Assembly (NCBI GenBank): GCA_024641625.1
Contig: JAHECQ010000019.1
Span: 1-19,999 of the forward strand
Direction: 5' to 3'
DNA length: 19,999 bases
Origin: Acidimicrobiales bacterium
Lineage (GTDB): Bacteria; Actinomycetota; Acidimicrobiia; Acidimicrobiales; SZUA-35
Part shown: positions 1 to 7,547 of the stretch, in pieces
How positions within the stretch are numbered: position 1 is the first letter of the stretch
How the letters are laid out: each line of letters opens with the position of its first letter
The notes under the pieces: model-generated
The model's database searches: none
What the model saw: only the letters and a program-made list of their open reading frames with translations
Told to the model about the DNA's origin: nothing
Made by a program: the position numbers and the translations under genes

Positions 1-236
1 GGCCACGCCTCCGCCCCGAGCCGCTGCTGGGCCTCTGCCGCAGCGCTCACTGCGTCACCGGCCCGACCGAACGCCGCAGCGAACGCATCGCCGGCAGTGC
101 TGAAGACACAGCCCCCGTGCCTCTCGATCGCCGAGCGGAGGATCTCGTCGTGACGTTCCAATGCCCGAACCATCCGATCCGGATGCTCCTCCCACAACCA
201 CGTCGAACCCTCGATGTCGGTGAACAGAAACGTCAC
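1..236 (-). CDS. Class III adenylate/guanylate cyclase domain protein, N-terminal part (runs off the left edge)
   Basis: The frame begins VTFLFTDIEGSTWLWEEHP and continues to the window edge, about 78 residues. FTDIEGST is the hallmark opening of class III nucleotidyl cyclase domains and supplies the first metal-binding aspartate. FSTAGDAFAAAFGRA near residue 45 matches the second metal-site segment, with GDA where GDG is usual. In actinobacteria this opening commonly precedes an AAA/TPR signalling ATPase, but that part lies outside the window. I chose GTG at 236 because the domain starts right there, the first in-frame stop upstream is at 309-311 and no ATG lies between; a TTG at 251 is the alternative. 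No clear Shine-Dalgarno is visible. The 221 bases up to the next gene (237-457) hold no other convincing gene. The domain is secure; the start is not. Confidence 0.8.
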   Translation of the reverse strand, partial: MTFLFTDIEGSTWLWEEHPDRMVRALERHDEILRSAIERHGGCVFSTAGDAFAAAFGRAGDAVSAAAEAQQRLGAEAW

Positions 237-457
237 AAGTGTTTCGAGCAACCGGCAACAACCAACAATGGCCAGGAAACCAAGGGCCGCGATGCAACCG
301 CTGCATCGTCAGAGGGAGTCGAGAACCGCCATGGCTGACGATCCGTCCCAGTCGACTCCGGCGATCCTCCCGCCACCGCTCCGTCTGTCGGCCAGTACCC
401 GAGCCCCTCAACCGCTCGAAGGGACGACCTCGAGGCTTGCCTGATCTGCTCGGTCTT

Positions 458-1573
458 TCAGCTCTTGGCGGTTGCGGTCATGTGCTGCGCCACCCGTGGT
501 CCGACGTCGCGGGCGAGCGCCTGCAGCGAACGATCCCACCGGTCGGTCCCGTCGGCATCGTGGCCGACGGCCACCAGTGTGCCGAACGCACCGATCTCGT
601 CGACCATGGCGCACAGTCGATCGGTGACGCTGTCGGCGGTACCGGCGATCACGCATTTCTCGATGGCCTTGTCGACCTTGAAGCGTTCGTTCAAGGTGAC
701 CGACGACGGCTCACCGCTCTCGGTGGCCTCTCGAGCGAGTTCGGGCATCGAGCGAACGCCGGCGAGGTAGCGGAAGTAGAAGCGGAAGACGCCGTCGGGG
801 TCGTCGATCAGCTCCTCGGCTTCGGCGTCGGAATCGGTGACGAGCAGGTTTCGGCACACTCGCCAAATCGACCGGTCGGCGGGCTTGGCCAGCTCCTCAC
901 GGACTGCGGCATAGGTGTCCCACTGGGACTTCACGAAGGAGATCGGGACGAAGTTGGCCGAGATGGGAATGAAGTCCCGCTCGGCTACGAGGCGGGCGGT
1001 GGTGCCACCGGGTGATGCCATGGCCATCGCCATCGGAGGGTGGGGCTTCTGGAATGGCTTTGGCAGCGAGCCGACGCCGTGGCTCGGCCAGATCTGCGTC
1101 TCGAGGTCGCCACCCCAATACGTGCCTTCGAGATGAATCGGCGCGTCCTTCGTCCAAAGCTGCTGGATCATGTCCATCGACTCGATGGCCACCCGCATGC
1201 GTTCGTCCATGTCGGGGCGGCCGAACAGTTCGGCATCGCTGGCCAGACCACCGGGTCCGACCCCCAACATCAAGCGCCCGTGGCTCAACTGGTCGACCAG
1301 TGCGGCCTCCGCGGCGACGACCACGGGATGACGGTGGCCGAGGTTGACGACACCGGTGCCGAGGCGAATGGTCGAGGTCTCCGCGATCAGCGAGGTGAGG
1401 AAGATGAGCGGCGAAGGAATGGGTTCGGCCTTGGACGAGAAGTGTTCACCTACCCAGGCCTCGGTGAAACCCAGCCGCTCCGCCAGGAGAATGGTTTGAC
1501 GATCCTCCTCCAGCGACTGCCCGTAGTCTTTCGACGGATGGTGCAGGGGCATGAAGAAGAGGCCGAGATCCAT
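458..1573 (-). CDS. LLM-class flavin-dependent monooxygenase, limonene-monooxygenase-like
   Basis: A 371-residue luciferase-like TIM-barrel enzyme expected to use reduced flavin and O2 to oxygenate a small organic substrate in the cytosol. Seen: MDLGLFFMPLHHPSKDYGQ at the N-terminus, AWVGEHFSSK near residues 39-48, LGTGVVNLGHRHP near 71-83 and LMLGVGPGGLASDAELFG near 101-118. This arrangement (MPLHHP, then GEHFSS, then GVGPGGL) recalls the limonene 1,2-monooxygenase-type group of LLM enzymes. The family does not fix a substrate. I use ATG at 1573 because family members begin at this strand; the frame stays open to ATG at 1600 and 1609, which would add 9 or 12 unusual residues. None of these starts has a strong ribosome site. 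It is the last oxygenase of the minus-strand cluster that starts with the VOC gene at 4229. Confidence 0.88.
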   Translation of the reverse strand: MDLGLFFMPLHHPSKDYGQSLEEDRQTILLAERLGFTEAWVGEHFSSKAEPIPSPLIFLTSLIAETSTIRLGTGVVNLGHRHPVVVAAEAALVDQLSHGRLMLGVGPGGLASDAELFGRPDMDERMRVAIESMDMIQQLWTKDAPIHLEGTYWGGDLETQIWPSHGVGSLPKPFQKPHPPMAMAMASPGGTTARLVAERDFIPISANFVPISFVKSQWDTYAAVREELAKPADRSIWRVCRNLLVTDSDAEAEELIDDPDGVFRFYFRYLAGVRSMPELAREATESGEPSSVTLNERFKVDKAIEKCVIAGTADSVTDRLCAMVDEIGAFGTLVAVGHDADGTDRWDRSLQALARDVGPRVAQHMTATAKS

Positions 1574-1675
1574 CGTGGGAGAATGGCAGACCACGACCAT
1601 CGGAGCCAACCAGAATCGAGCGCCGGTCGCGCGGGACGGTCAGGCTCGACGAGGTGCCAGAGGCAACTGCTGAGG

Positions 1676-1954
1676 TCAGGATGAGCCGACGGTGGATTCG
1701 ATTCGCCGGATCTCGGTGATGGCAGCGCGGATCTCGTCGGCATCGCTGGACACCAGGCCCCGAAGCGCCCGATGCCCAGCAGTCTGGAGCATGCGGTGGT
1801 TCTCGTCGAGCAGGGCGTCTTCGATCAGCGGTTGGTGATGCTTCAAGGCAGCCTCGGCCATGGGCGGCCAGCCGGTGTGTGGCCGAGTCCCCATGATGTG
1901 GCGAAGATCCTCGATTAGCGCGTTGACCGAAAGCATGGCCTCGACAGGCGTCAT
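1676..1954 (-). CDS. Small helical protein of unknown function
   Basis: A 92-residue acidic, probably all-helical protein (MTPVEAMLSVNALIEDLRHI...), with charged amphipathic runs such as IEDALLDENHRML and DEIRAAITEIRRIEST. It has no signal peptide, membrane segment or motif I recognise. It lies between two LLM oxygenase genes on the same strand, 37 bases after one and 102 before the other, so it would be co-transcribed with them. Support is positional: it fills an otherwise empty gap in the operon and reads as ordinary soluble protein. ATG at 1954 lacks a good Shine-Dalgarno, and ATG at 1936 is possible. It could be a small accessory or regulatory subunit, but nothing in the sequence proves it. 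Confidence 0.6.
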   Translation of the reverse strand: MTPVEAMLSVNALIEDLRHIMGTRPHTGWPPMAEAALKHHQPLIEDALLDENHRMLQTAGHRALRGLVSSDADEIRAAITEIRRIESTVGSS

Positions 1955-1991
1955 GGCTCGAAAGGTAGTCGAGCGGACCTGGTTGACCCGG

Positions 1992-3014
1992 TCATACGAT
2001 CGCGGTATTCAGACCCCAGGCGACGGCGACCAGCTCGAGCGTGCGAACTCGGTGGTCCAGCCCGTGGGTGGCGCACGAGAGGATCAATTCGGCAGCGCCG
2101 GTGACGCCGGCAAGATGGCGGAGTCCCTCGGCGACTTGATCCTGGGTACCGAGAATCGTGTTGCTCGGCATCTGGCGGGCCAGCGCGATTTGGGGGTGTC
2201 GCGCTGCTTCTTCGGGCGAGAGGAGCGGAAGGAGATGACCCGTTCGCATACCGAACTTCCGAAGTCGTTGTGGTCCCGAGAGATAGTCGGCCTCTTCTTC
2301 GCTGTCGGCGGCGATGACGGTGGCGCTGACCATCGTGTAGGGCTCGTTGAGGAGTATCGATGGTTGGAAGTGGTCTCGGTAGATGGCGACCGCCTGTTCG
2401 GTGCCCCCCATGTCGAAATGGTTGGCGAACACGAAGGGGATGCCCAGCAACCCGGCCAATTGAGGACTGAACCCCGATGAACCCAACAAGAAGACCGACG
2501 GATAGGACGTTGCCGCCGGCGTGGCCCGGAATCGCTCCCAGAGGCCGGTATCGGTTCGTACGTCACCGAGCAGACCCATGACGTCCAACAGGTTGCGAGG
2601 GAAGTCCTCCTCCACTTCGCGTGCGCCACGACGGAGCGCGGCTGCGGTGCTCTGATCGGTGCCCGGAGCTCGACCGACACCGAGGTCGACCCGGCCCGGA
2701 TAGAGCGCCTCCAACAGCGCAAACTGCTCGGCGATGGCGAGCGGCGCGTGGTTCGGCAGCATGACGCCACCCGAACCGAGCTTGATGTGCTCGGTCCGGG
2801 CGCCGAGATGGGCGAGCAGGACCGACGGCGTGGTGCTGGCCACGGTCTCCATGTTGTGATGCTCGGCCACCCAGAACCGAAGGTAACCGAGCGCGTCGGC
2901 CCGTTGGGCCAGCACGGTCGTGTCGGCCAAGGCTTGGCTGCTCGTATGACCTGCGGGTACGAGCGCAAGGTCGAGAACCGACAACGGTATCGAGGTGGTG
3001 TCGGTAGGACTCAT
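1992..3014 (-). CDS. LLM-class flavin-dependent oxidoreductase, luciferase family group 1
   Basis: A 340-residue bacterial luciferase-like monooxygenase. Seen: LSVLDLALVPAGHTSSQAL (11-29), LRFWVAEHHNM (45-55), LGSGGVMLPNHAPLAIAEQFALLEAL (79-104) and VDLGVGRAPGTDQST (109-123). These are the signature blocks of the 'luciferase family oxidoreductase, group 1' (YhbW-type) enzymes, whose substrates are largely unknown; they need FMNH2 from a separate reductase. The ATG overlaps the stop of the upstream cupin gene as ATGA (3011-3014), so the two are probably translationally coupled and belong to one transcript. Length is normal and both termini look complete. The family is confident; the reaction beyond flavin-dependent oxygenation is unknown. 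Confidence 0.92.
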   Translation of the reverse strand: MSPTDTTSIPLSVLDLALVPAGHTSSQALADTTVLAQRADALGYLRFWVAEHHNMETVASTTPSVLLAHLGARTEHIKLGSGGVMLPNHAPLAIAEQFALLEALYPGRVDLGVGRAPGTDQSTAAALRRGAREVEEDFPRNLLDVMGLLGDVRTDTGLWERFRATPAATSYPSVFLLGSSGFSPQLAGLLGIPFVFANHFDMGGTEQAVAIYRDHFQPSILLNEPYTMVSATVIAADSEEEADYLSGPQRLRKFGMRTGHLLPLLSPEEAARHPQIALARQMPSNTILGTQDQVAEGLRHLAGVTGAAELILSCATHGLDHRVRTLELVAVAWGLNTAIV

Positions 3015-3418
3015 GGAGCGTCGACGGGAACCGTGTCCATGACCGCGGGCGAGACGACCTCGAGGGCTTCGAAGTCACGAGACACATTGATCTCGTTGTG
3101 GATCATGCCACCGGGGATGGCCATGACCCCTCCTTCGCCGAGTCGCTCCACCCGGCCGCCCTCGAACTCGAGATCAACCCAACCCTTGAGCACGTAGACG
3201 AACTGCAGATCGCACACGTGGTAATGCCAGCCGGTGGATTCCATGACGTCGGTCGAGCGCATGACCTGGGCGCGGTACTTGCCTCCGGTGACATCGGCGA
3301 GGCCGGTGTCGCGATATTCGAAGAACGACCGACGGCCGGTGTGGGCGAAGACGGCATCGGCGAGGTGCTGACAGAGGAGGTCGGTGGTGTGGTCGGTCTC
3401 GGCGTCTTGGACAGTCAT
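3011..3418 (-). CDS. Cupin-domain protein
   Basis: A 135-residue single-domain cupin. Motif 1 is GWHYHVCDLQFVYVLKG (63-79), providing His65 and His67, with Gln72 where the classic motif has Glu. Motif 2 is GEGGVMAIPGGMIHNEIN (94-111), giving His107. Three of four usual metal ligands are therefore present and the fourth is replaced by Gln, as in some metal-binding cupins. It may be a small dioxygenase, an isomerase or only a ligand sensor; sequence does not decide. The start is well supported: AGGAGA at 3425-3430 stands seven bases before ATG. The stop overlaps the next gene's start. The 106 bases upstream (3419-3524) separate it from the VOC gene and could hold a promoter, although I see no clear -35/-10 pair. 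Confidence 0.88.
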   Translation of the reverse strand: MTVQDAETDHTTDLLCQHLADAVFAHTGRRSFFEYRDTGLADVTGGKYRAQVMRSTDVMESTGWHYHVCDLQFVYVLKGWVDLEFEGGRVERLGEGGVMAIPGGMIHNEINVSRDFEALEVVSPAVMDTVPVDAP

Positions 3419-3524
3419 GGTCAGTCTCCTCGGATATTGGGTGAAGTCGAGTGACAGTCTCGGCTCCAGCAGTCTTGTGCGCCACAGAAGGTTTGTCGAA
3501 CGGCCACGGCGCTCGGAGCAGCCT

Positions 3525-4229
3525 TCAGACCACCCGAACGTGGGGGGACATGAAGGCGATCGGTGTGGAGCAACCGGCCTCTTTTCGCAGCGCCGCGATC
3601 AGTCGCCCGGGCTGCACGGCTTCACGAGGCGTGGTGACGCGATTGCCCAGCAGATCCGCCAAGGCATCGAGACGATCGGTGGCATAGGCGAGACCTGCGA
3701 GCCGGGACGGACCGCCGGCGGGGTCGGGGGTCGGCGGCCCCGAGAGTTCGAGTAGCACCTGGCCGGCCCAGAAGAATGTCATGTCCACGGCGTCCCCCGC
3801 CGAATTGGTGTCGCGATGGCCCCGTTGCCCGAGTCCGAGGGCCGTGAGGGCCGCCACCGTTCGCGGCGTGTCCGGGGTCCGGATGACGAGATGGTCGATT
3901 CGGAACGCGCCGTTCGGGTGGACCCCCGGCGGCCGAACGTCGTGAGATGACACCACTCGGGTCGTGATGCCGTCGATGCCCCCGGGGCCGTCGATCCCGC
4001 CGAGGGCGGAACTCGCAGATTCCGGCTCGCCACGAGTCAGCCTGGTTTGTCGTGGATCGAGCACCACAGCCCAGCCGACGATCCCGCCTCGCCCAGGGAT
4101 GTCGCGATGATCGGACCCGATCAGTCGGTGTTCGACCGTACCGACCACGCAACGGTCCCCGTCGACGGAAAAGCCGGCGTCTCGCCAGCTTCGAGCGTCA
4201 TCGGCGATTTCGAGCCATGCGATCTCCAT
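3525..4229 (-). CDS. VOC (glyoxalase/bleomycin-resistance/dioxygenase) superfamily protein
   Basis: A 234-residue protein with a clear C-terminal VOC module: FRIDHLVIRTPDTPRTVAAL (109-128), then a strand with ELSGPP around 161-166, then GLAYATDRLDALADLLG (179-195) and a closing SPIAF-like strand near 223-228. The N-terminal half (MEIAWLEIADDARSWRDAGF...) looks like a degenerate first module, giving the usual two-module length. His113 and Glu161 are candidate metal ligands. The start is ATG at 4229, preceded by GGGAGAGGTG about 7-9 bases upstream. The frame is open much further upstream, but those residues are low-complexity and overlap a divergent gene. It is probably the first gene of the minus-strand oxygenase cluster. 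Substrate unknown. Confidence 0.82.
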   Translation of the reverse strand: MEIAWLEIADDARSWRDAGFSVDGDRCVVGTVEHRLIGSDHRDIPGRGGIVGWAVVLDPRQTRLTRGEPESASSALGGIDGPGGIDGITTRVVSSHDVRPPGVHPNGAFRIDHLVIRTPDTPRTVAALTALGLGQRGHRDTNSAGDAVDMTFFWAGQVLLELSGPPTPDPAGGPSRLAGLAYATDRLDALADLLGNRVTTPREAVQPGRLIAALRKEAGCSTPIAFMSPHVRVV

Positions 4230-4344
4230 GGCAGGCACCTCTCCCGGCTTCGGCCAACCAGCGCCATACCGGCGGCTCCTTGCCAAGGCTAGACCCCTCA
4301 CCCCGACCCTTGCGGCCCAGGCAACGGTCCACCAGGATCTTCGA

Positions 4345-5094
4345 GTGAGATCTCGGACCCGCCTCTCCGATGGCGAGGGCGTGTGGGACACGGCCAAAGG
4401 GGATCTGCGGCGGGCCCGAGGTCTGCAGGCGGTCGGGGTCGTCGGACTGCTGGTCTGGATGGCCTTCCAGTGGGGCTTCGGCAACGACGCGCTGTTGCCA
4501 TCGATCGCCGCCAATGCGTTCGATCTGGTCGACGATGGTGAGAGCTGGCGCAGCGGCGTCAGCGGTGTCCTGGCAGCGACGGTCGCGTCGTTCGTGTTCT
4601 GGGGCGGTAGCCAGCTTCTGGACGCGATCGTGATGCTCTCGGGACTTCGTCTTGTTCCGGGGCTCACCGATCGCCTATCGGCGTATCTACGCCGAAGAGG
4701 TCTGGTGAAGCCGTTCGCCGAGTTGCGGTGGACGACTCGCTGGGCCCTCGCCTACGCCACTGGCGTGTCGGTGATCTGCCTGGTCGACGTGTTCGCGACC
4801 GGCCGACCCGGGCTTCGTCATCGGTGGCGAATGATACTGGTGTCGGTGTGGCTGTCGGCAGGAACGGTGGCCGGTGTCGTGGCGATGGTGGTGACCGCCG
4901 CCATGGTCGCAACCCGCATTCCGAGCATCGAGACCGAGGCGACCATCTTCATCCGGGTCGCCAAGAACCCACTGACCTGGATCACCCTGTTCGGGGTGAT
5001 CTTCCTGGTCGGGTACCTTCGGCGCCGTGCCATCGGGCGCGTCACACCCAACGAAGATTCCGGCGCCGATGTTCGGCGGTCGGACGACCGCTGA
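4345..5094 (+). CDS. Multi-pass membrane protein of unknown function
   Basis: About 249 residues with four or five hydrophobic segments: around 27-46 (LQAVGVVGLLVWMAFQWGF), 72-98, 133-151 (WALAYATGVSVICLVDVF), 162-189 and 210-225 (LTWITLFGVIFLVGYL), followed by a charged tail rich in Arg and Asp. This is an inner-membrane protein by composition; I recognise no family and no catalytic motif. I chose GTG at 4345 because AGGA at 4334-4337 lies seven bases before it. GTG at 4381 is a second option, and the frame is open back to an ATG at 4228 that would overlap the divergent VOC gene. It stands alone, 88 bases upstream of the Baeyer-Villiger gene, and might share its transcript. Confidence 0.78.
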   Translation: MRSRTRLSDGEGVWDTAKGDLRRARGLQAVGVVGLLVWMAFQWGFGNDALLPSIAANAFDLVDDGESWRSGVSGVLAATVASFVFWGGSQLLDAIVMLSGLRLVPGLTDRLSAYLRRRGLVKPFAELRWTTRWALAYATGVSVICLVDVFATGRPGLRHRWRMILVSVWLSAGTVAGVVAMVVTAAMVATRIPSIETEATIFIRVAKNPLTWITLFGVIFLVGYLRRRAIGRVTPNEDSGADVRRSDDR

Positions 5095-5182
5095 CGGGGA
5101 GATTGGGTCTTGGTCGCCGAGTGCGAGACAATTGGGTGACAGCCATCCCTGACGGCATTCACCGAACACCGAGGAGACCCCT

Positions 5183-6961
5183 GTGGCCAAACGCGACGAC
5201 AAGCCGATCGAACGAGCCCAGAACCCGTTCAACTTCGACATCTCGACGAACGAGGAGCGCCCACCGCAGGAGTACTACGACCGCATCAAGGCGAAGTTCG
5301 CCGAGGAGCGCGACCTGCGCCTGGACTACCGCCCCGACGGCGACAGTCAGTACATCCTCGATCTCGAAGGCGAACTTGCCCGCTACGAGGTCGATCCGTA
5401 CGGAACGGACTTCGTCGAGCGCGAACCTCTGACCGATGAGGTCGAAGTCCTCTTCATCGGCGGCGGGTTCTCGGCGCTGTTGACGTCGGCTCGGCTGCGC
5501 CAACATGGCGTCGAGAGCATTCGAATCGTCGAGCGGGGCGCCGATGTCGGTGGCACGTGGTACTGGAATCGCTATCCGGGCATTGCCTGTGACGTCGTCG
5601 CCTACGACTACCTGCCGCTCCTGGACGAAATGGAGTACGTGCCCACGCGGCACTACGCCGGGGGAGAGGAGATCTATCAGCACTGTCAGGCCATCGCCCG
5701 CCGCTACGACCTGTATGACCTCGCCGTCTTCCAGACCACGGTGACCTCGACGGAGTGGAATGCCGAGGAGTCCCGTTGGCACGTGCGCACCGATCGCGGC
5801 GATCACATGCGCGCCCGATTCGTCATCTGCGCGAACGGCACGTTGTCCAAGCCGAAGTTGGCTCGGATCGACGGCATGACCTCGTTCACCGGTCACTCGT
5901 TCCACAGTTCGCGCTGGGACTACGAGTACACCGGGCAGAACCTCGAGAACCTCTCGGACAAGGTGGTCGGCATCATCGGCACGGGAGCCAGTGCCGTCCA
6001 GATCATTCCCAACCTTGGTGCGGCGGCCAAGGAGCTGTTCGTCTTCCAGCGCACTCCATCGTCGATCGACGTGCGCGACGACTGGGCCACCGACGAGGAA
6101 TGGGCTGCCCGACTCGAGCCCGGATGGCAGGCCCAACGACGGGCCAAGATCATCGAGGCCCAGCGCCGCCAGGCCGATCGGAGCCGTCGGACCACGCTCA
6201 CCCGGGAAGAGAAGATTCGCCGGCAGGAGAACGCCAACATCGACGCCATGATGCGCATCCACAAGCGTATCGACGAGATCGTCGAGGATCCCGAGACGGC
6301 CGAGTCGTTGAAGCCCTGGTACATGCTGATGTGCAAGCGCCCGTGCTTCCACAACGACTACCTGCCGACCTTCAACCGTCCGAATGTTCATCTGGTGGAT
6401 ACACACGGCAAGGGCATCACCCAGATCGCTCCCGAGGGTCCGGTGTTCGAAGGGCGCACGTACCCCTTGGACCTGTTGATCTATGCCACCGGGTTCGAGG
6501 TCCAGAAGACCGGCATCTACAACCGGATCATCGGGGAGGGTGGCCTCGATCTCGACGACAAGTACGGCGAGGGCATTCGGACGCTGGTCGGCATCCATAC
6601 CCACGGGTTCCCGAACCTGTTCATCATGGGTGGTTACCAGGCATCGTTCCAGTTCAACCTCACCGATTTGCTGCAGGTGCAGGGCGATCACATTGCCAAC
6701 TGCATCGATCACGTACGGTCCGGGGGGTTCGACATCATCGATTGCACCGAGGAGGCCGAGGAGCAGTGGGTGCAGGAGGTCATCGAGCATCGCGGCAAGA
6801 CCACTCGCAACCAGGAGTGCACGCCCGGCTACTACAACTTCGAGGGCCAGGAGAACCGTCGTCAGGACGGCAACTACAACGGCGGTTTCCCTGCCTACAT
6901 CGATCACATCGGTCGCCTGGAGGCGACGTTCGACCAGAACTTCGTCCTCACGAAGGCCTGA
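5183..6961 (+). CDS. Baeyer-Villiger flavin monooxygenase (long, cyclopentadecanone-monooxygenase-like type)
   Basis: A 592-residue FAD/NADPH enzyme that inserts one oxygen next to a ketone carbonyl to give an ester or lactone. Seen: FAD-binding FIGGGFSALL (91-100); GGTWYWNRYPGIACD (123-137); the Baeyer-Villiger fingerprint FTGHSFHSSRWDY (235-247), matching FxGxxxHxxxW; NADPH-binding IIGTGASAVQ (264-273); FQRTPS around the conserved Arg289; and YATGFE (434-439). About 85 residues precede the first Rossmann motif, which places it with the long BVMOs that act on large cyclic ketones rather than with the shorter EthA type. That sub-grouping is from memory. GTG at 5183 has GAGGAG at 5171-5176, six bases away. 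Its neighbours are other oxygenases, consistent with catabolism of cyclic compounds. Confidence 0.95.
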   Translation: MAKRDDKPIERAQNPFNFDISTNEERPPQEYYDRIKAKFAEERDLRLDYRPDGDSQYILDLEGELARYEVDPYGTDFVEREPLTDEVEVLFIGGGFSALLTSARLRQHGVESIRIVERGADVGGTWYWNRYPGIACDVVAYDYLPLLDEMEYVPTRHYAGGEEIYQHCQAIARRYDLYDLAVFQTTVTSTEWNAEESRWHVRTDRGDHMRARFVICANGTLSKPKLARIDGMTSFTGHSFHSSRWDYEYTGQNLENLSDKVVGIIGTGASAVQIIPNLGAAAKELFVFQRTPSSIDVRDDWATDEEWAARLEPGWQAQRRAKIIEAQRRQADRSRRTTLTREEKIRRQENANIDAMMRIHKRIDEIVEDPETAESLKPWYMLMCKRPCFHNDYLPTFNRPNVHLVDTHGKGITQIAPEGPVFEGRTYPLDLLIYATGFEVQKTGIYNRIIGEGGLDLDDKYGEGIRTLVGIHTHGFPNLFIMGGYQASFQFNLTDLLQVQGDHIANCIDHVRSGGFDIIDCTEEAEEQWVQEVIEHRGKTTRNQECTPGYYNFEGQENRRQDGNYNGGFPAYIDHIGRLEATFDQNFVLTKA

Positions 6962-7071
6962 TGGCCAAGGGCATTGCGAAAAATCTTGGCGAGCATCAGC
7001 CCATTCCGCTGCGTTTCCTGCTCTTGTGTGGGCTGCAAACCAACAAACAAGCGGAGAAGCTGGGTTCAACC

Positions 7072-7365
7072 ATGGCAACCAAAGCAGAAATGATCAGCGC
7101 TGTCGCCGAGCGATCGGGCGCCGACAAGAAGACCACCGAGGCTGTGCTCGGCGCCTTCTTCGACCACACGGCCGAGTCGGTGAAGTCGGGTCAGAAGGTG
7201 GCGTGGCCGGGCTTCGGCACGTTCGCAATGTCCGAGCGTGGACCTCGCATCGGCCGCAACCCGCAGACCGGCGAGTCGATCAAGATCAAGAAGAGCCGGT
7301 CGCTCAAGCTGTCGACGGCGGCGCCCATGAAGGAGTGGTTGCTCACCGCCAAGAAGAAGCGCTGA
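7072..7365 (+). CDS. hup: HU/IHF-family DNA-binding protein
   Basis: A 97-residue nucleoid protein that bends and compacts DNA as a dimer. Seen: MATKAEMISAVAERSGADKK at the N-terminus, VAWPGFGTFAMSERGPRIGRNPQTGESIKI in the middle, which contains the beta-arm and the GRNPxTGE signature, and a basic AKKKR end. Length is typical. The ATG at 7072 matches the family N-terminus; GGAG at 7053-7056 is too far (15 bases) for a normal Shine-Dalgarno. The same frame stays open from an ATG at 6961 touching the Baeyer-Villiger stop, so a 37-residue extension cannot be excluded, though it resembles no HU. The gene is followed by a strong hairpin (7465-7511). Confidence 0.94.
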   Translation: MATKAEMISAVAERSGADKKTTEAVLGAFFDHTAESVKSGQKVAWPGFGTFAMSERGPRIGRNPQTGESIKIKKSRSLKLSTAAPMKEWLLTAKKKR

Positions 7366-7464
7366 GCCCCTGGTCCGGGCGACCTTGACCGAGGGTGAGG
7401 TCGTCGAGGCAGCCACACGCCGCTGCCTTTCGTTCAACGCCCTCGGCCCGAAGACCTCACTATC

Positions 7465-7520
7465 GACTGTGTGCACCTGTCCCCGTCCATGGGGCTCAGG
7501 TGCACACAGTCGGTCGTTTT
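7465..7520. terminator. Perfect 15-bp stem hairpin between convergent genes, probable terminator
   Basis: GACTGTGTGCACCTG (7465-7479) is repeated as its exact reverse complement at 7497-7511. The 17-base loop itself contains CCCC/GGGG arms (7481-7484 and 7491-7494) that can extend the stack. On plus it is followed by GGTCGTTTT, a short T run. It lies 100 bases beyond the HU stop and 37 beyond the dehydrogenase stop, where two converging transcripts need ending. The minus strand has no T run, so function in that direction is less certain. Confidence 0.75.
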
Positions 7521-7547
7521 GGCCCGAACGGGGATGGTGTGGGTGCC

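Noticed and set aside
4230..4667. Upstream extension of the VOC reading frame by 146 codons
   Set aside because: Residues are Arg/Ser/Pro-rich and unlike protein, the stretch overlaps the divergent membrane-protein gene, and a good ribosome site precedes ATG 4229.
5159..7078. A 639-codon open frame antisense to the Baeyer-Villiger gene
   Set aside because: It mirrors a gene with complete enzyme motifs; the antisense protein has monotonous Val/Leu/Asp/Gly composition typical of GC-rich shadow frames and no recognisable domain.
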